Positions 22,224 through 33,676 of a DNA stretch of 64,000 nt are shown here, piece by piece (positions within the stretch are counted from its first letter, which is position 1; each line of letters opens with the position of its first letter). This DNA comes from Argopecten irradians (taxonomy: Eukaryota; Mollusca; Bivalvia; Pectinida; Pectinidae): the NCBI RefSeq assembly GCF_041381155.1, contig NC_091147.1, positions 7,710,837 through 7,774,836 on the forward strand, written 5' to 3'. Below the pieces are notes generated by a model. It ran no database searches. It saw nothing but the letters and a program-made list of their open reading frames with translations, and was not told the origin of the DNA. Made by a program: the position numbers and the translations under genes.

Positions 22224-23220
22224 AAACTTGTTCACTTTTACAGTAGATACTAAATAACACTCATACGTTGTTTCTCATACCTTTTACAAAGTAGACCGTA
22301 TGTCAGCCTAGTTTACATTGGTGTTTTAGGTTTATCGTCTTTTAACATATGATCATACCTACCTGTTGTAGACGTTATTTCAGACAGTGGATTTTTTCTT
22401 TCAATTCACTTATGTATCTAAATCAAATTTACAAACAGCCAGCATATTTGGTCGGTATAGTCAAGTTTCCGCATTAAACAGAGTTGTCTTACAAGAAGGA
22501 AATTACTATTACGACTGAATATGTATAAGAATCCTATTTAGATAAGCTGTGCTCCATTGTGAATCGAAAATATTTGCTCGGCCAATCAGGTCTAATATAC
22601 GAAAGTCCGTGTACGTTGGTCAACAATAGTCACCAGATAAAACAAATCAGATATAGGAGAAAATTACTTACCTCGTCCAGAACTCAAAACCTTTCTCCAA
22701 ATGTGAGGCATGTTAAGGGAGACGTTATGGAAAAAAGGAAAGATAAAATTCTACATACAGACGCCTTTCTGTTTGTGAAGCTTCAAACTTACATAATAAT
22801 GATTCAAATTCGACTTGTTCCCTGTTTGGTAATGATCCTAAATGTATACTGTAGTTTTTCAATTGAGCGAAATGTTATAAATACTGACAACAATTTAATA
22901 TGAGATAATAATTATAAGTACTAAAGGAAAAATGTGTGTATTAACAAGGTTTTCGAGAAGTATTGTGCCGAACTCAGATTGTAACTCGGTAAATCAAAGT
23001 ATACATGTATACATCAAATCCATGGAGCATACAACGGTTTTTTGTTGTATGAAACATTAATGAAGTTTCAGACAGAAGTCAGAGATCGAAGCTCTCATTA
23101 GTACGGAGTACTATTGGCGATCGATTGTATCGTGCTAGTCAGCAATACACTCGTCGGTATTAATAAACCGGGTGAACTGTTGGAAGTAGGTTAACAAAAC
23201 TAAACGAATTATTACTATTT
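22224..23220. other. No gene seen; possible degraded SINE piece
   Basis: About 22700-22790 (aagggagacgttatgg, aaagataaaattc, agacgcctttc) weakly resembles the reversed head of the long SINE. An overlapping 114-residue open frame is therefore not called as a gene. Confidence 0.35.
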
Positions 23221-24634
23221 TAACAAGAGGCCCATGGGCCTTAACGGTCACCTGAGTTAAAATATATAATGAAACAAATAATGAAACAAATTAAAGACAT
23301 AAACACTATAAGCTGGGCCATGAAGTTGGTCAGTGATTTATAAATTTGACCTTTTTAGACTATGAAGAGTATTTGCTTCCATCAAACCTGTGAACTTAGA
23401 GGCATTTTTTGAAATTTAAATCAATTTGACCCTGTTTGGTCCTGCCCCTCTGGTCCCCCAGGGGGTCATCGAGGACGGATATGGATGTTAAAATGCTATA
23501 TCTTAGGCTAATAATTCTAATCAAGTTTGAATAATTTCCTATGAAAATTGGGCAAATAATGTTCACAAATATGTTTTTCCTATATAAACTAAAGTAAACT
23601 TGACCCCTCCCCAGGGGGTAACGTGAGACCCCAAGGTCATATAATTCACAGTTTTTTATAAAACACCTGAAGACCTTTCCATCTATAATTATTTGATTCT
23701 ACTATATCCAGAATTTTAGAAGATTTTTGAAGTTTTAGCCTATTTGACCCTTTTTTAGCCCCGCCCCTCTGCCCCCAGGGGGTCGGCCAGGACCAATGTG
23801 GATATGATATTAAAATGCTATCTCAGGCTAATGATTCTAACCAAGTTTGACTAATTTCCTATGAAAATTGAGCAAAAAATGCTCATTAATGTGTTTTTCC
23901 TATATAAACTATAGTAAACTTGACCCCCTCCCCAAGGGTAAACAGGAGACCCCAGGGTCATATAGTTTACAATTTTTATAAACAAACTTTAAGACCTTTT
24001 CATCTATAAAGTGTATTTGATTATACCATTTCCAGAATTTTAAAAGAATATTTTTGAAGTTTTAACCTATTTGACCTTTTTTGGCCCCACCCCTCTGCCT
24101 CCAGGGGGTCGGCCTGGACGAATATGGATATGATATTAAAATGCTACCTCAGGCTAATAATTCTAACCAAGCTTGACTCGTTTCCAATGAAAATTGACCA
24201 AATAATGCGCAAAAATGTGTTTTCTCAATATAAAGTATAGTAAACTTAACCCCCTCCCCAGGGGGAAACTAGAGACCCCAGGGTCATATAATTCACATTT
24301 TTTGTAAAGGACCTTAAGACCTTTCTATCTATGAAGAGTATTTGATTCTACCACATCTGTGAGTAGAGAAGAAGATTTTTGAAATTTTATTCAATTTTAC
24401 CTCTTTTGGCCCCTCCCACAGCCCCCTGGGGTGTGGGGACCATATAATTCACAATTTTGATTGGCCTTATGCCTTAGAAGGTTTGCGCAAAATTTCATTG
24501 AAATTGCTTCAGCAGTTTTGGAGAAGAAGTCGAACATGTAAATTGTTTACGGACATACGACGGACGACGCACGACGACGGACAAAAGGCGATTAGAATAG
24601 GTCACTTGAGACTTCGTCTCAGGTGACCTAATAA
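23221..24634 (-). mobile_element. Hairpin-ended element 2 with ~320-bp tandem core (HINE/pearl-like)
   Basis: Read on the minus strand it begins TTATTA, then the hairpin GGTCACCTGAGAC-GAA-GTCTCAAGTGACC (24600-24628). A pyrimidine-rich 'gtccgtcgtcgtgcgtcg' stretch follows, then about three ~320-bp units marked by 'ctatgaaaattg', 'tttcctatataaact', 'gaccccctcccca' and 'gggtcatata'. The far end carries ggtcacctga (23247-23256), then ggccca/tgggcc, then the TAACAAG terminus at 23221. The layout is the same as in element 1 but in the opposite orientation, with different stem bases that still pair. No coding capacity. Confidence 0.75.
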
Positions 24635-24639
24635 CCGAT

Positions 24640-24730
24640 GAAGTTTTGCTTTTTTCCGTCTTTGCAAAGTACATAGTTAGCTCCCTTGCGGGTAGGTATC
24701 GATTGTTACATAATTATTTCGTGACCATAG
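24640..24730. mobile_element. Single arm of a palindromic MITE family (also at 49.2 and 53.2 kb)
   Basis: Contains ccgtctttgcaaagtacata, gttagctcccttgcgggtag and gtatcgattg, matching one arm of the palindrome at 53098-53265. Confidence 0.5.
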
Positions 24731-24970
24731 TTCGCGTCGTTTTCTCTTTACGAATGTCGTTACGTCATATAATGGGTAGCGGAGGTGTTAGTAGACCGCT
24801 GTTAAGTTCTCTCAAGTGTCGAAATAGAATTCTGTATATTAAGCCCATTGCATGATCGTAGTTTTCTCTTCTTACCGTCTCATATTGACAATGTAAATGT
24901 TTCAGCCGAAGTGATCGTCCCCCCTGTAAGACCCGACACTTATACGAGACACGTCAGTATTAGTGTGTTT

Positions 24971-25512
24971 TGTTTGTTTGTTTGATTGATTAATTAACGT
25001 CCTATTATATATATATATAACAGCTATTGTCATGTAAGGACGGCCTCCTATGTATGCGGTGTGTTGCGTGTATGTTGTGCGAGGTGCATGTTTTGGGAGA
25101 CTGCGGTATATTCCTGTTGTGTCTTCTTGTATAGTGGAACTATACTTGCCCTTTTTATAGTGCTATATCACTGAAGCATGCCGCCGAAGACACCAAGCAA
25201 CACACTCCACCCAGTCACATTATACTGACAACGGGCGAACCAGTCGTCCCACTCCCTGTATGCTGAGCGCTAAGCAGGAGCAGAAACTACCATTTATATA
25301 GACTTTGTTGTGTCTCGGCCAGGGGACAGAACCCCGAGCCTTCCTCACAGAGGCGAACGCTCAACTCAAGGCCAAAAGTGAGGCGGTGCCAAGGGAGGCA
25401 TTAGGAAAGATGAAGTCCCTTATGAAAGAAGAGAAAAGATAATATTCTAAATTTAGTCGCCTTTTACGATCATGCAATAGGGGCAGCAGGTACAATGCTA
25501 ACGCCCTACCTG
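24971..25512 (-). mobile_element. Long SINE copy (reverse, nearly full length)
   Basis: From the reversed CAAA tail (tgtttgtttgtttgattg) through gactgcggtatattcc, cacattatactgacaac, tgtctcggccaggggaca and gaacgctcaactcaaggcc to the head (tacaatgctaacgccctacc). Slightly diverged from the copies at 27195, 29245 and 57471. Confidence 0.85.
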
Positions 25513-25530
25513 TGAGGTTGCCTTGAAGAT

Positions 25531-26010
25531 AAGACGTTAGAATTGAAACTGCTACCCCATTGTATTCGTAAAGGGCGATTAAATCTGATAGGCCTATCTT
25601 ATCTTTTCTTTCTTCCTTACGTCTCCTTTGGCACCAACTCATTTTGGCCTTCTGTTAAGCACTTAGTCCGCTAAACCTGCCTATATTATTAGGCTTTTTT
25701 ATTTATTGTTTTTTTGCCTAATATATATTAGGCAAAAAAAAAAAAATAAAAAAAATAAATAAAAAAGCCTAATAATATAGACAGGTTTAGCGGACTATTT
25801 AGCACTATGAGGAAGACTATGAGCTCTGTCCCCTGGCCGAGATACACTATAGTCTTTACAAGTGGTAGTTTCTGTGAAGCGCTCAACAAGTGAGTTGGAC
25901 GACTTGTTCGCCCGTTGTCAGAATACTGTAAGCGGGTAATATGTGTTGCTTCGTGTCTTCGGCGACATGCCTCCGTGATTTAGCATTAGAAAATGACAAT
26001 AATCTTCTAT
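25531..26010 (+). mobile_element. Degenerate long SINE split by a palindromic MITE
   Basis: The head (acgttagaattgaaactgct to cattttggccttctgttaag) ends at about 25663 and the body resumes at 25807 (atgaggaagactatgagc, ccctggccgagataca, cgcccgttgtcag). The gap is filled by the MITE at 25664-25797. Confidence 0.7.
25664..25797. mobile_element. 134-bp almost perfect palindromic MITE inside a SINE
   Basis: Left arm tagtccgctaaacctgccta then tattattaggc. The right arm is its complement, ending cggacta, with an A/T-rich centre. Flanks ttaagcact (25655-25663) and tttagcact (25798-25806) differ by one base and look like a 9-bp target duplication. Confidence 0.75.
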
Positions 26011-26044
26011 TGATGGTGGCATGGTTAAGTGGGAAATACAGAGG

Positions 26045-26225
26045 GTAACTGGTTTCCTTAGCACAGCCTCATACAACACAGGGGTGAGCGAAGGCCAAGT
26101 GTGAGATGGTGTCAAGGAACACGTTAGTAAAATAGGGAAAAAAAGAAATGATAGGATCCCAAATTTAGTCCCCTTTTACGATCATGCAAGAAGGACAGCA
26201 GTTTCAGTTCTAACACTTAATACTG
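26045..26225 (-). mobile_element. SINE head fragment (reverse)
   Basis: Contains 'gaaggccaagtgtgagatgg', 'aacacgttagtaaa', 'cccaaatttagtcccctttt' and 'acgatcatgcaag', the reversed head of the long SINE. Confidence 0.6.
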
Positions 26226-26584
26226 TAGTTATTAATAAATTGGCATTCGCGCTGAAGTGAAGCATAATCAAACCATTTAGTACACATTTTTCGTATTTAT
26301 TTTATATAATGCTTTATAATATAGGTTATAGATAATTATTAAAAATAATCTAGCACACATATATAATATATATTTTTCTGACACTCTTCTGTTTAACTCT
26401 AAGGCAGTGGTTTGGAGCCCAATATAATTGTTCCAGGAGGACAGTTAGTTAATAAGATCAAAAGGTAAAACGTATACAGTTATACATTTTGTCTGACTGT
26501 AGGTAGGGCGTTAGAATTGTACCTTCTGCCCCTATGGCTCGTAAAAGGCGATTAAATTTAGGATCTTATCTTTTCTCTTCTTCC

Positions 26585-27938
26585 TTATTATCCCCCGCCC
26601 AACGAAGTTGGCGGGGGATATACAAATGGGTTCCGTCCGTCCGTCTCTCCGTCCGTCCGTACGAATGGTTTCCGGAGCATAACTCTAAAACCAGTAGAGA
26701 TATTTCCATGAAACTTCATAGACATATTGTTCTTATGGTCTGGTAGTGCCTTTTGCTATTTTTAGGTTTTCATTTTTTGCACTTTTTCCGTAACCATGGA
26801 AACATTGCTGAATATATCATATTTTTGTACCAGGTTCATTTCCGCAGCATAACTGGAAAACCGGTTGAGATATATGCACGGAACTCCATAGGCACATCAG
26901 TCTTATGGTCTTATAGTGCCTTTTGCTATTTTTAGGTTTTCACTTTTTGTACTTTTTTCTGTAACCATGGAAACATTGCTGAAAATGGCAGATTTTTGCG
27001 TAAGAATCGTTTCCGGAGCACAACTCTAAAACCAGCAGAAATATTTCCTTGAAATTTCATAGACACATTGTTCTTATGGTCTAGTAGTGCCTTTTGCTAT
27101 TTTTAGGTTTTCACTTTTTGTGGGTTTTTTTCTGTAACCATAGAAACATTGCTGAAAATATCATATTTTTGTCGCAGGTTCCTTTCCGGAGCATTGGCCC
27201 TGCAGGTAGGGCGTTAGAATTGTACCTGCTGCCCCTATTGCATGATCGTAAAAGGCGACTAAATTTAGGATCTTATCTTTTCTCTTCTTCCTAAACTGAC
27301 TTTATCTTTCCTAATGCCTCCCTTGGCACCGCCTCACTTTTGGCCTTGAGTTGAGCGTTCGCCCCTGTGAGGAAGGCTCTGGGTTCTGTCCCCTGGCCGA
27401 GACACACCAAAGTCTTTAAAAGTGGTAGTTTCTGCTCCTGCTTAGCGTTCAGCATACAGGGAGTGGGACGACTGGTTCGCCCGTTGTCAGTATAATGTGA
27501 CCGGGTGGGGTGTGTTGCTTGGTGTCTTCGGCGGCATGCTTCAGTGATATAGCACTATAAAAAAGGGCAACAGTTCCACTATACAAGAAGACACAACACG
27601 AACATACCGCAGTCTCCCAGTACACTCACCTCGCACAACATACACGCAACACACCGCATACATGGGAGGCCGTCCTTACATGACCATAGCTGTTAATAGG
27701 ACGTTAATTAATCAAACAAACAAACAAACAATTTCCGGAGCATAACTCTAAAACCAGGCTATTTCCACTTCATAGACACATTCATTTTATGGTCTAGTAG
27801 TACCTTTTGCTATTTTTAGGTTTTCATTTTTTGTACTTTTTCCTGTTTTTTTTTTCATACACATAAGTCTCCACAATCAAACTTACTTCAGCTTTGATAT
27901 CTCCATTGGCGGGGGATCTGAATGACTATGTCCTTGTT
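26585..27938 (+). mobile_element. Hairpin-ended element 3 with ~170-bp tandem core (HINE/pearl-like)
   Basis: It starts TTATTA and then the hairpin ATCCCCCGCCCAAC-GAA-GTTGGCGGGGGAT. A 'gttccgtccgtccgtctctc' stretch follows. The core is about four ~170-bp units with 'tccggagcataactctaaaa', 'gccttttgctatttttagg' and 'gtaaccatggaaacattgct'. The fourth unit is split by SINE copy B. The right end has ggcgggggat (27908-27917), a small gac-tat-gtc motif, then CTTGTT. It sits inside SINE copy A. No coding capacity. Confidence 0.75.
27195..27731 (+). mobile_element. Long SINE copy B (intact, inside element 3)
   Basis: Full-length ~535-bp copy from ggccctgcaggtagggcg to the (CAAA)n tail. The 12-bp target duplication tttccggagcat lies at 27183-27194 and 27732-27743. 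Inside it a second tRNA-like region is visible (gagcgttcgcccctgtgagg then ggttctgtccc), so the unit looks like a tRNA-related segment preceded by an unrelated ~110-bp leader. It is the youngest layer of a triple nest. Confidence 0.9.
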
Positions 27939-28375
27939 GACTTTAGTCTTCCTAACGTCTCCCTTGACACCGTCTCACTTTTTGCCTTCTGTTGAGTGCT
28001 CGCACTGTGAGGAAGGCTCTGGGTTTCTTTCCCCTGGCTGAGACACACCATAGTCTTTAAAAGTGGTAGTTTCTGCCACTGCTTAGCACTCAGCATACCG
28101 GGAGCTCGAGTATGACGGCTATTTCGCCCGTTGTCAGTATAATGTGACCGGGTGGGGTGTGTTGCTTGGTGTCACCGGCAGCATGCTTCAGTGATATAGC
28201 ACTATAAAGAGGGTAAGAGTTTTACTATACAAGAAGACACATACCACAGTCTCCCAAAACATGCACCTCGCACTACACACACGCTACACACCGCATACAT
28301 GTGAGGCCGTCCTTACATGACCCTGGCTGTTGATAGGGCGTTAAAATTCATCAATTAAAAGTATACATTTTGTCT

Positions 28376-29192
28376 TCTCACTGTGTATGGAAAATAATGT
28401 GGGAATAAATAGCATATATGTAATCCATTTTGTTTTTTCTCCCTTCTACCATTTTGTTTCGATCTTTTCTCGGATCGAAAAAGGATTTATCATTAAGAAT
28501 AAAAAAAGTAACAAAAGTGATATACCTAAAGACGATATTTTCGTATCAAGGAGGACAAATGATGATCGGAGGATACCGGTGTTTTGCTGTAGATCCTTAT
28601 ACATGGATTGGATTAGGTTCTGGAGGCTATTCACTCTGATTGGACACTCTGGTACATAGGTATGATCTCAGTCGGTCACTTATATCATCACCATGAATTA
28701 TTCAATGGTAAGGGACACTGATGAATGACCCCCTAAAGGTATGCTATTGGAAATCATAACATCCAAATTGTAAACACAGCATCCACACTGACCATTCCCG
28801 GCATTACTGACCGAATGTTTATATTAAGTGAAAACCTGTATATCTGGAGGGCCCACTGTAATTCATCAAGATTTGGTGTAGTAATATCTACATAAATGGA
28901 TGTGAGTCTTGTTTTTGACACCATGTTAGTTCGCGCGAGAAAATTAACATTGTAGTTGAATGAACCATTTTGGTTATGAAACTTATGAAAAAAAACTTAT
29001 AAATGTCTGGATAATTGAAAATAAACTGAAAAAAAGCTATTGAAAAACATTAAAATTTTGTTATCTTTTCAATTTTTATTGGGACTATTTTTATCACTTT
29101 GGACTTGGCTGTTGAGGTTAAATGGTCGAAGCGGGAAATGTTCACTCGCGTCTAAATTATGTTTTACTTTGAACTAGAAAGTAAAATGTAAA
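28376..29192. other. No gene seen
   Basis: Two overlapping short frames near 28390-28660 have no recognisable domain. The rest is AT-rich. Confidence 0.4.
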
Positions 29193-29813
29193 TATAACAA
29201 TTAAAGGATTGTTAGATTGCATTTATTGGAGATGTAAATGCAGTGGCCCTGCAGGTAGGGCGTTAGAATTGTACCTGCTGCCCCTATTGCATGATCGTAA
29301 AAGGCGACTAAATTTAGGATCTTATCTTTTCTCTTCTTCCTAACTGACTTTATCTTTCCTAATGCCTCCCTTGACACCACCTCACTTTTGGCCTTGAGTT
29401 GAGCGTTCGCCCCTGTGAGGAAAGCTCTGGGTTCTGTCCCCTGGCCGAGACACACCAAAGTCTATAAAAGTGGTAGTTTCTGCTCCTGCTTAGCGTTCAG
29501 CATACAGGGAGTGGGACGACTGGTTCGCCCGTTGTCAGTATAATGTGACCGGGTGGGGTGTGTTGCTTGGTGTCTTCGGCGGCATGCTTCAGTGATATAG
29601 CACTATAAAAAGGGCAACAGTTCCACTATACAAGAAGACACAACACGAACATACCGCAGTCTCCCAGTACACTCACCTCGCACAACATACACGTAACACA
29701 CCGCATACATGGGAGGCCGTCCTTACATGACCATAGCTGTTAATAGGACGTTAATAAATCAAACAAACAAACAAAAAATGTAAATGCAGTCTAACAATCC
29801 TTTAATTGTTAAA
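29193..29813. mobile_element. Short palindromic MITE interrupted by a SINE
   Basis: Left arm aacaattaaaggattgttag then attgcattta. Right arm (29779-29813) tgtaaatgcagtctaacaat then cctttaattgtt, the reverse complement. With the SINE removed the palindrome would be only about 80 bp long. Confidence 0.65.
29245..29777 (+). mobile_element. Long SINE copy (intact)
   Basis: Begins ggccctgcaggtagggcg and ends (CAAA)n. The 13-bp target duplication atgtaaatgcagt lies at 29232-29244 and 29778-29790. Nearly identical to the copies at 27195 and 57471, so the family has been active recently. The duplication and A-rich tail indicate LINE-driven retroposition. Confidence 0.9.
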
Positions 29814-30226
29814 TGAGTAGGAATGCTAACTGGACAGCGCCAAATTTAATGAAGCCGCTCGTTAATTATTTGGCTTTTAATGCCACTTTTAAGACGTTCA
29901 ATGTTTATTTATACATTCGATTACAATTTCTAATGAAATCCCGAGAGAGTATCAATCTATAAGAATTCAAACCGTTGAGACGAAACAGCCATCTTCCTTG
30001 ATCACTGGCATAATAATAGTGACGTAACAATGATAATGACGTCATAATAAGCGTATGTAAGTTCACAAAAATGAAAGCCAACTGTGCTAGGTAATATCTC
30101 ACAGTGGGACTGCTATGGAAATGTAGATGTAGAGGGTGATTATAAAGTCTGTGTTTGTTCATCGTGTCTTTAGATTTATTATGCGCTATACTTATATTTG
30201 AAACTGTAAATGTCATTTGCCCAAAA

Positions 30227-30260
<34 letters not shown>

Positions 30261-31146
30261 CATGTGAAAGGAGCTCTTACTGACGATGACAGTGTAATTT
30301 GTCTCTGACATGTATCTGCTTTAATTGTCTTAAACGTGTTGTCGCATGATGACAGAATTTGAAAATATTTCACGAATATAAAATGGACATGCTTTTCAGA
30401 TTTGTTTTTCTCTCAGAATTTTCGCGCTGTACCTTGTGCTTGAGTAACAGGAAAATTACCTTTGTAGCACTTGTCGAGTATTTGATTGTGAATTTGCTGA
30501 TCGATCTTAGGAATCAGAGTCATTCCGTAACAAAGATTCAAACTGATCCAAACATCAGTGACGAAGGAATGCTGGTTATCGTTGTTGTGTACCCGTTTTA
30601 TCGAGATTTGAAGTTGGTCAACACAGCACTTATCCGAAGGGGAAGGGGCGTAATACAAATCGTTAGGGACACCAGTAAACACCCTCTAACATCCTGACGG
30701 CCCTTTACCCGTGACCGGTACACCACGTTATCAGTAGTGTTCTCCTATATCCCGGGGAATATCACACGTACCTTACCTATATACTTAGCAATATACATGT
30801 ACTTACAGTTCATAAAACGGGTTCAAGGTCAAAGATGCATTGTCTATTATACATGACATGATGACTATAAATACAACGTTATGATTGCGAACAATCAGAT
30901 TATATTCTGGTAATATCTATATTTCTTTCTTATGCTTCAATTCACTATAATTCAATTTTGCTTGTTACGAGCATTTTCATTGGCTTAAAAATTTACTTTA
31001 TCAGCCCATAAAGGAAAAAATGGCGTCGCCGTTTGTAACGTCGCTTCTGATTGGCTGATGAGATGACGGCGTAATAATTTCATAGACAAAAGAGTCCCAA
31101 AATAAATTTTAAATGTTGAAGAGATTAGCTTTAGTAAATTGAATTA
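29814..31146. other. No gene seen; poly-A tract
   Basis: A run of about 27 A residues lies at 30230-30257 with no clear retrocopy upstream. CRE-like motifs (tgacgtaa, tgacgtca) occur near 30020-30046. Open frames at 30359-30697 on both strands have no recognisable domain. Confidence 0.4.
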
Positions 31147-31252
31147 TAAGGATTAATTTGAATAGATTTTTTATGTTATGGTTTATTAGAGTACACTAAG
31201 ATTTTTGTGTTATATCTCCATAACATAAAAAATCTATTCAAGTTAATCCTTA
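31147..31252. mobile_element. 106-bp MITE with ~34-bp terminal inverted repeats
   Basis: Left arm taaggattaatttgaataga then ttttttatgttatgg. The right arm is its near-perfect complement, ending tccttа-type bases at 31252. An unrelated ~40-bp centre. Confidence 0.65.
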
Positions 31253-33676
31253 AATAAACTGATTATTTCCGACGTGGTCTATACTTTTGTTAAAATCCTA
31301 ATCTTATTCGTTGCTTCTAATGGATGAAGACAAGAATCGAAACTTAACCATGTACGTGGTATTACCTGTGCAATATCCATGTATAACATTTTGCTGGAAT
31401 TAAATTATTCCATAAAGATAGGACATGAGGGCACTCATTAAAAAACACACATTTTATTATTTTGTTCCTGGGCTAACAATTAAACCAAGACATTTATGCT
31501 GTGATAGTTGGACATATGTAACACCTGTCGGTGTACGTTGTAGACATGTGGTGGTATGTAATCTATGTAAGACATATACCTACCCATCAGGTCCGATATC
31601 TAATTAACTTTCCTATCTCAAATGTACATATTAACCTACAGAGGTCATCACGGAGCCAGGTCATGCCGGATATGATAGTAATAAAAGCCCCTCTCGGGTA
31701 CACTTCGTATATAATTAGTAGAACCTGAATACACCGGACTAACTCGGAACATGACGATACACTGTTACACCGATAATCTGAAAAGCTAACTTACACAATG
31801 ACACTTGGCAAAGATACTTTATTAACTACTCTCTAATCTGATGTAATATAGAATTTAACAGTTTCATGATCTGAACTCTGATCCAGACACAGGGGAAACC
31901 CGATCAGTGTCGAATCCTATATGTAATGTATACAGTTATATATGCAATAATATATAATAAATTAAGTTTAAGTCGTCACCTAGGCACTGTCTTATGTTTG
32001 TGTCGGAGATGCATTTGCCTATGTAAAGCATATAGTACAGCGTTACCGTTTATTACGCCATGCTAGGCATGTGCTGCAGTATTTCATTGAAGGAGCACTA
32101 TGTTACAAATCTGAATTGCCACGAATGCTAATAACGTGAATGCACCGTACATAAAAACTAGCTATTGCTATTTCAATAGCTATGAAAATTGGCGTAAAAA
32201 GGAGCCTATATGCTGTTGCTGAAAAAAACCCATTAATTTTGAAATTAATTTATTTTCTGATAATTACATGTATGTATATTTTGAAATATTCTATAAACAT
32301 GATTTTATTGTGAAATATAAAAAGGTCTTCATACATTAACTATTAACGTCAAGCTGTAAGAGCAATATTGTAATAATATTCAATATACTCGACATAATAT
32401 GGACAATACAGAATAAGAAGGGTAATAAATATCCGCATAGATCTCCCGTTCAACATGTAAGGTAGCAGGTAGCTCTGAAATTGAGATATACCTAGGTAAG
32501 GGCTGTCAAAATATTCTACATTCCCTATCAGAGTCGTAAATCTGCTGTATCTGCCAACACAATTTAAGGCCCGGGGCTAGTGTCTACATTTTAACAGTTA
32601 CCTAGTCGTTACTGCAGGCCAATTCGTCACCTGTGTTTTATCACATTTTCCGCTCAGACAATAGACAAAGTTTTGTATAGTTTATGCATTACGTTGTGAA
32701 CTTATACTATATAACGATAACATCACCCTAAGGAGTATACTTAGCTAGGACATATGCATATCGCAGAAATTTTAGGATTAGAATCACGATGTTCAACATT
32801 CCATAACATGTCATGTACTTTGATGCAAAATCCTAATTAACATAGGAAACGAATATTTCACATGTGGACAATATAAGGTTGTAAAGCTATGAAACACAAT
32901 TTAAAATGCAAAGAATGTTTAAAAATGTGACGTACAAATATTTGAACAATGAAACTTTGTTTTGTGATGCAACATACATGTACCAATATTTCATTTGAAT
33001 TTGGAACATGTCATATAAAGTGATGTAGAAATATAATCTCCAAAACACCAGTTTAGATGAAATCTTAGTATTTTTAGAAATTCGTTATTTATTGCAGGAC
33101 AGACATAAATGTTTTATACCATCAATAAATTATTTGTCTCTTTCCCCATTCATTCATTGTTCAGTGGTCCAATGTATTGGGTCCCAGCTATATACGACAC
33201 GGAGGAATGACATCAATCATATAGAAGTCATTACCTTCACCACACATTCCTATTATTATTCATTAATTATTAATAGGTTTGAATAGCTTGTTAATGAGCA
33301 AAGGTTATAAGTCGTTGTGGTATGGAAATATGTCTATAGTGATGACAACGCTAAACTAACGACATGCCTCAATTGTTGGGATAATAGAAAACATTTACGA
33401 TCCCAAATACATGTGACATAATGGCGAAGATGTATGTGTACATTTCAGGAGATCAAAAAGAAGTTAAAATTTGATTTTCGTTTTTTTTTTTATTCGTGAA
33501 CAAGTTCTAGATATCTTTCGGGATCCCACATGATTTCCCGACAATGTTCCCGTAATTTAAACGATGCTGTCACTAGTTTGATTATACTTTTTATAGGAGA
33601 TTGTAGGAGTCTGTAACCGTAAGGTTTATAATTGTTATATATTTACGATTTACCTATTGTTACACACACGGTACAC
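31253..33676. other. No gene seen; 3' flank of the FAM43-like gene
   Basis: AT-rich. The last few hundred bases probably hold the 3' untranslated region of the minus-strand gene to the right. No exon or repeat family recognised. Confidence 0.4.

Larger units (their letters stand above)
26495..28361 (+). mobile_element. Long SINE copy A, split by hairpin-ended element 3
   Basis: The head lies at 26495-26584 (taggtagggcgttagaattg onward) and the remainder at about 27939-28361 (gactttagtcttcctaacg to tgttgatagggcgttaaaa). The same 14-bp sequence tatacattttgtct flanks both outer ends (26481-26494 and 28362-28375), which proves the two pieces are one insertion. The copy is moderately diverged and therefore older than the element inside it. 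Confidence 0.85.

Noticed and set aside
30230-30257. Poly-A tract as the end of a processed retrocopy
   Set aside because: No gene-like or LINE-like sequence precedes it and no target duplication could be found.
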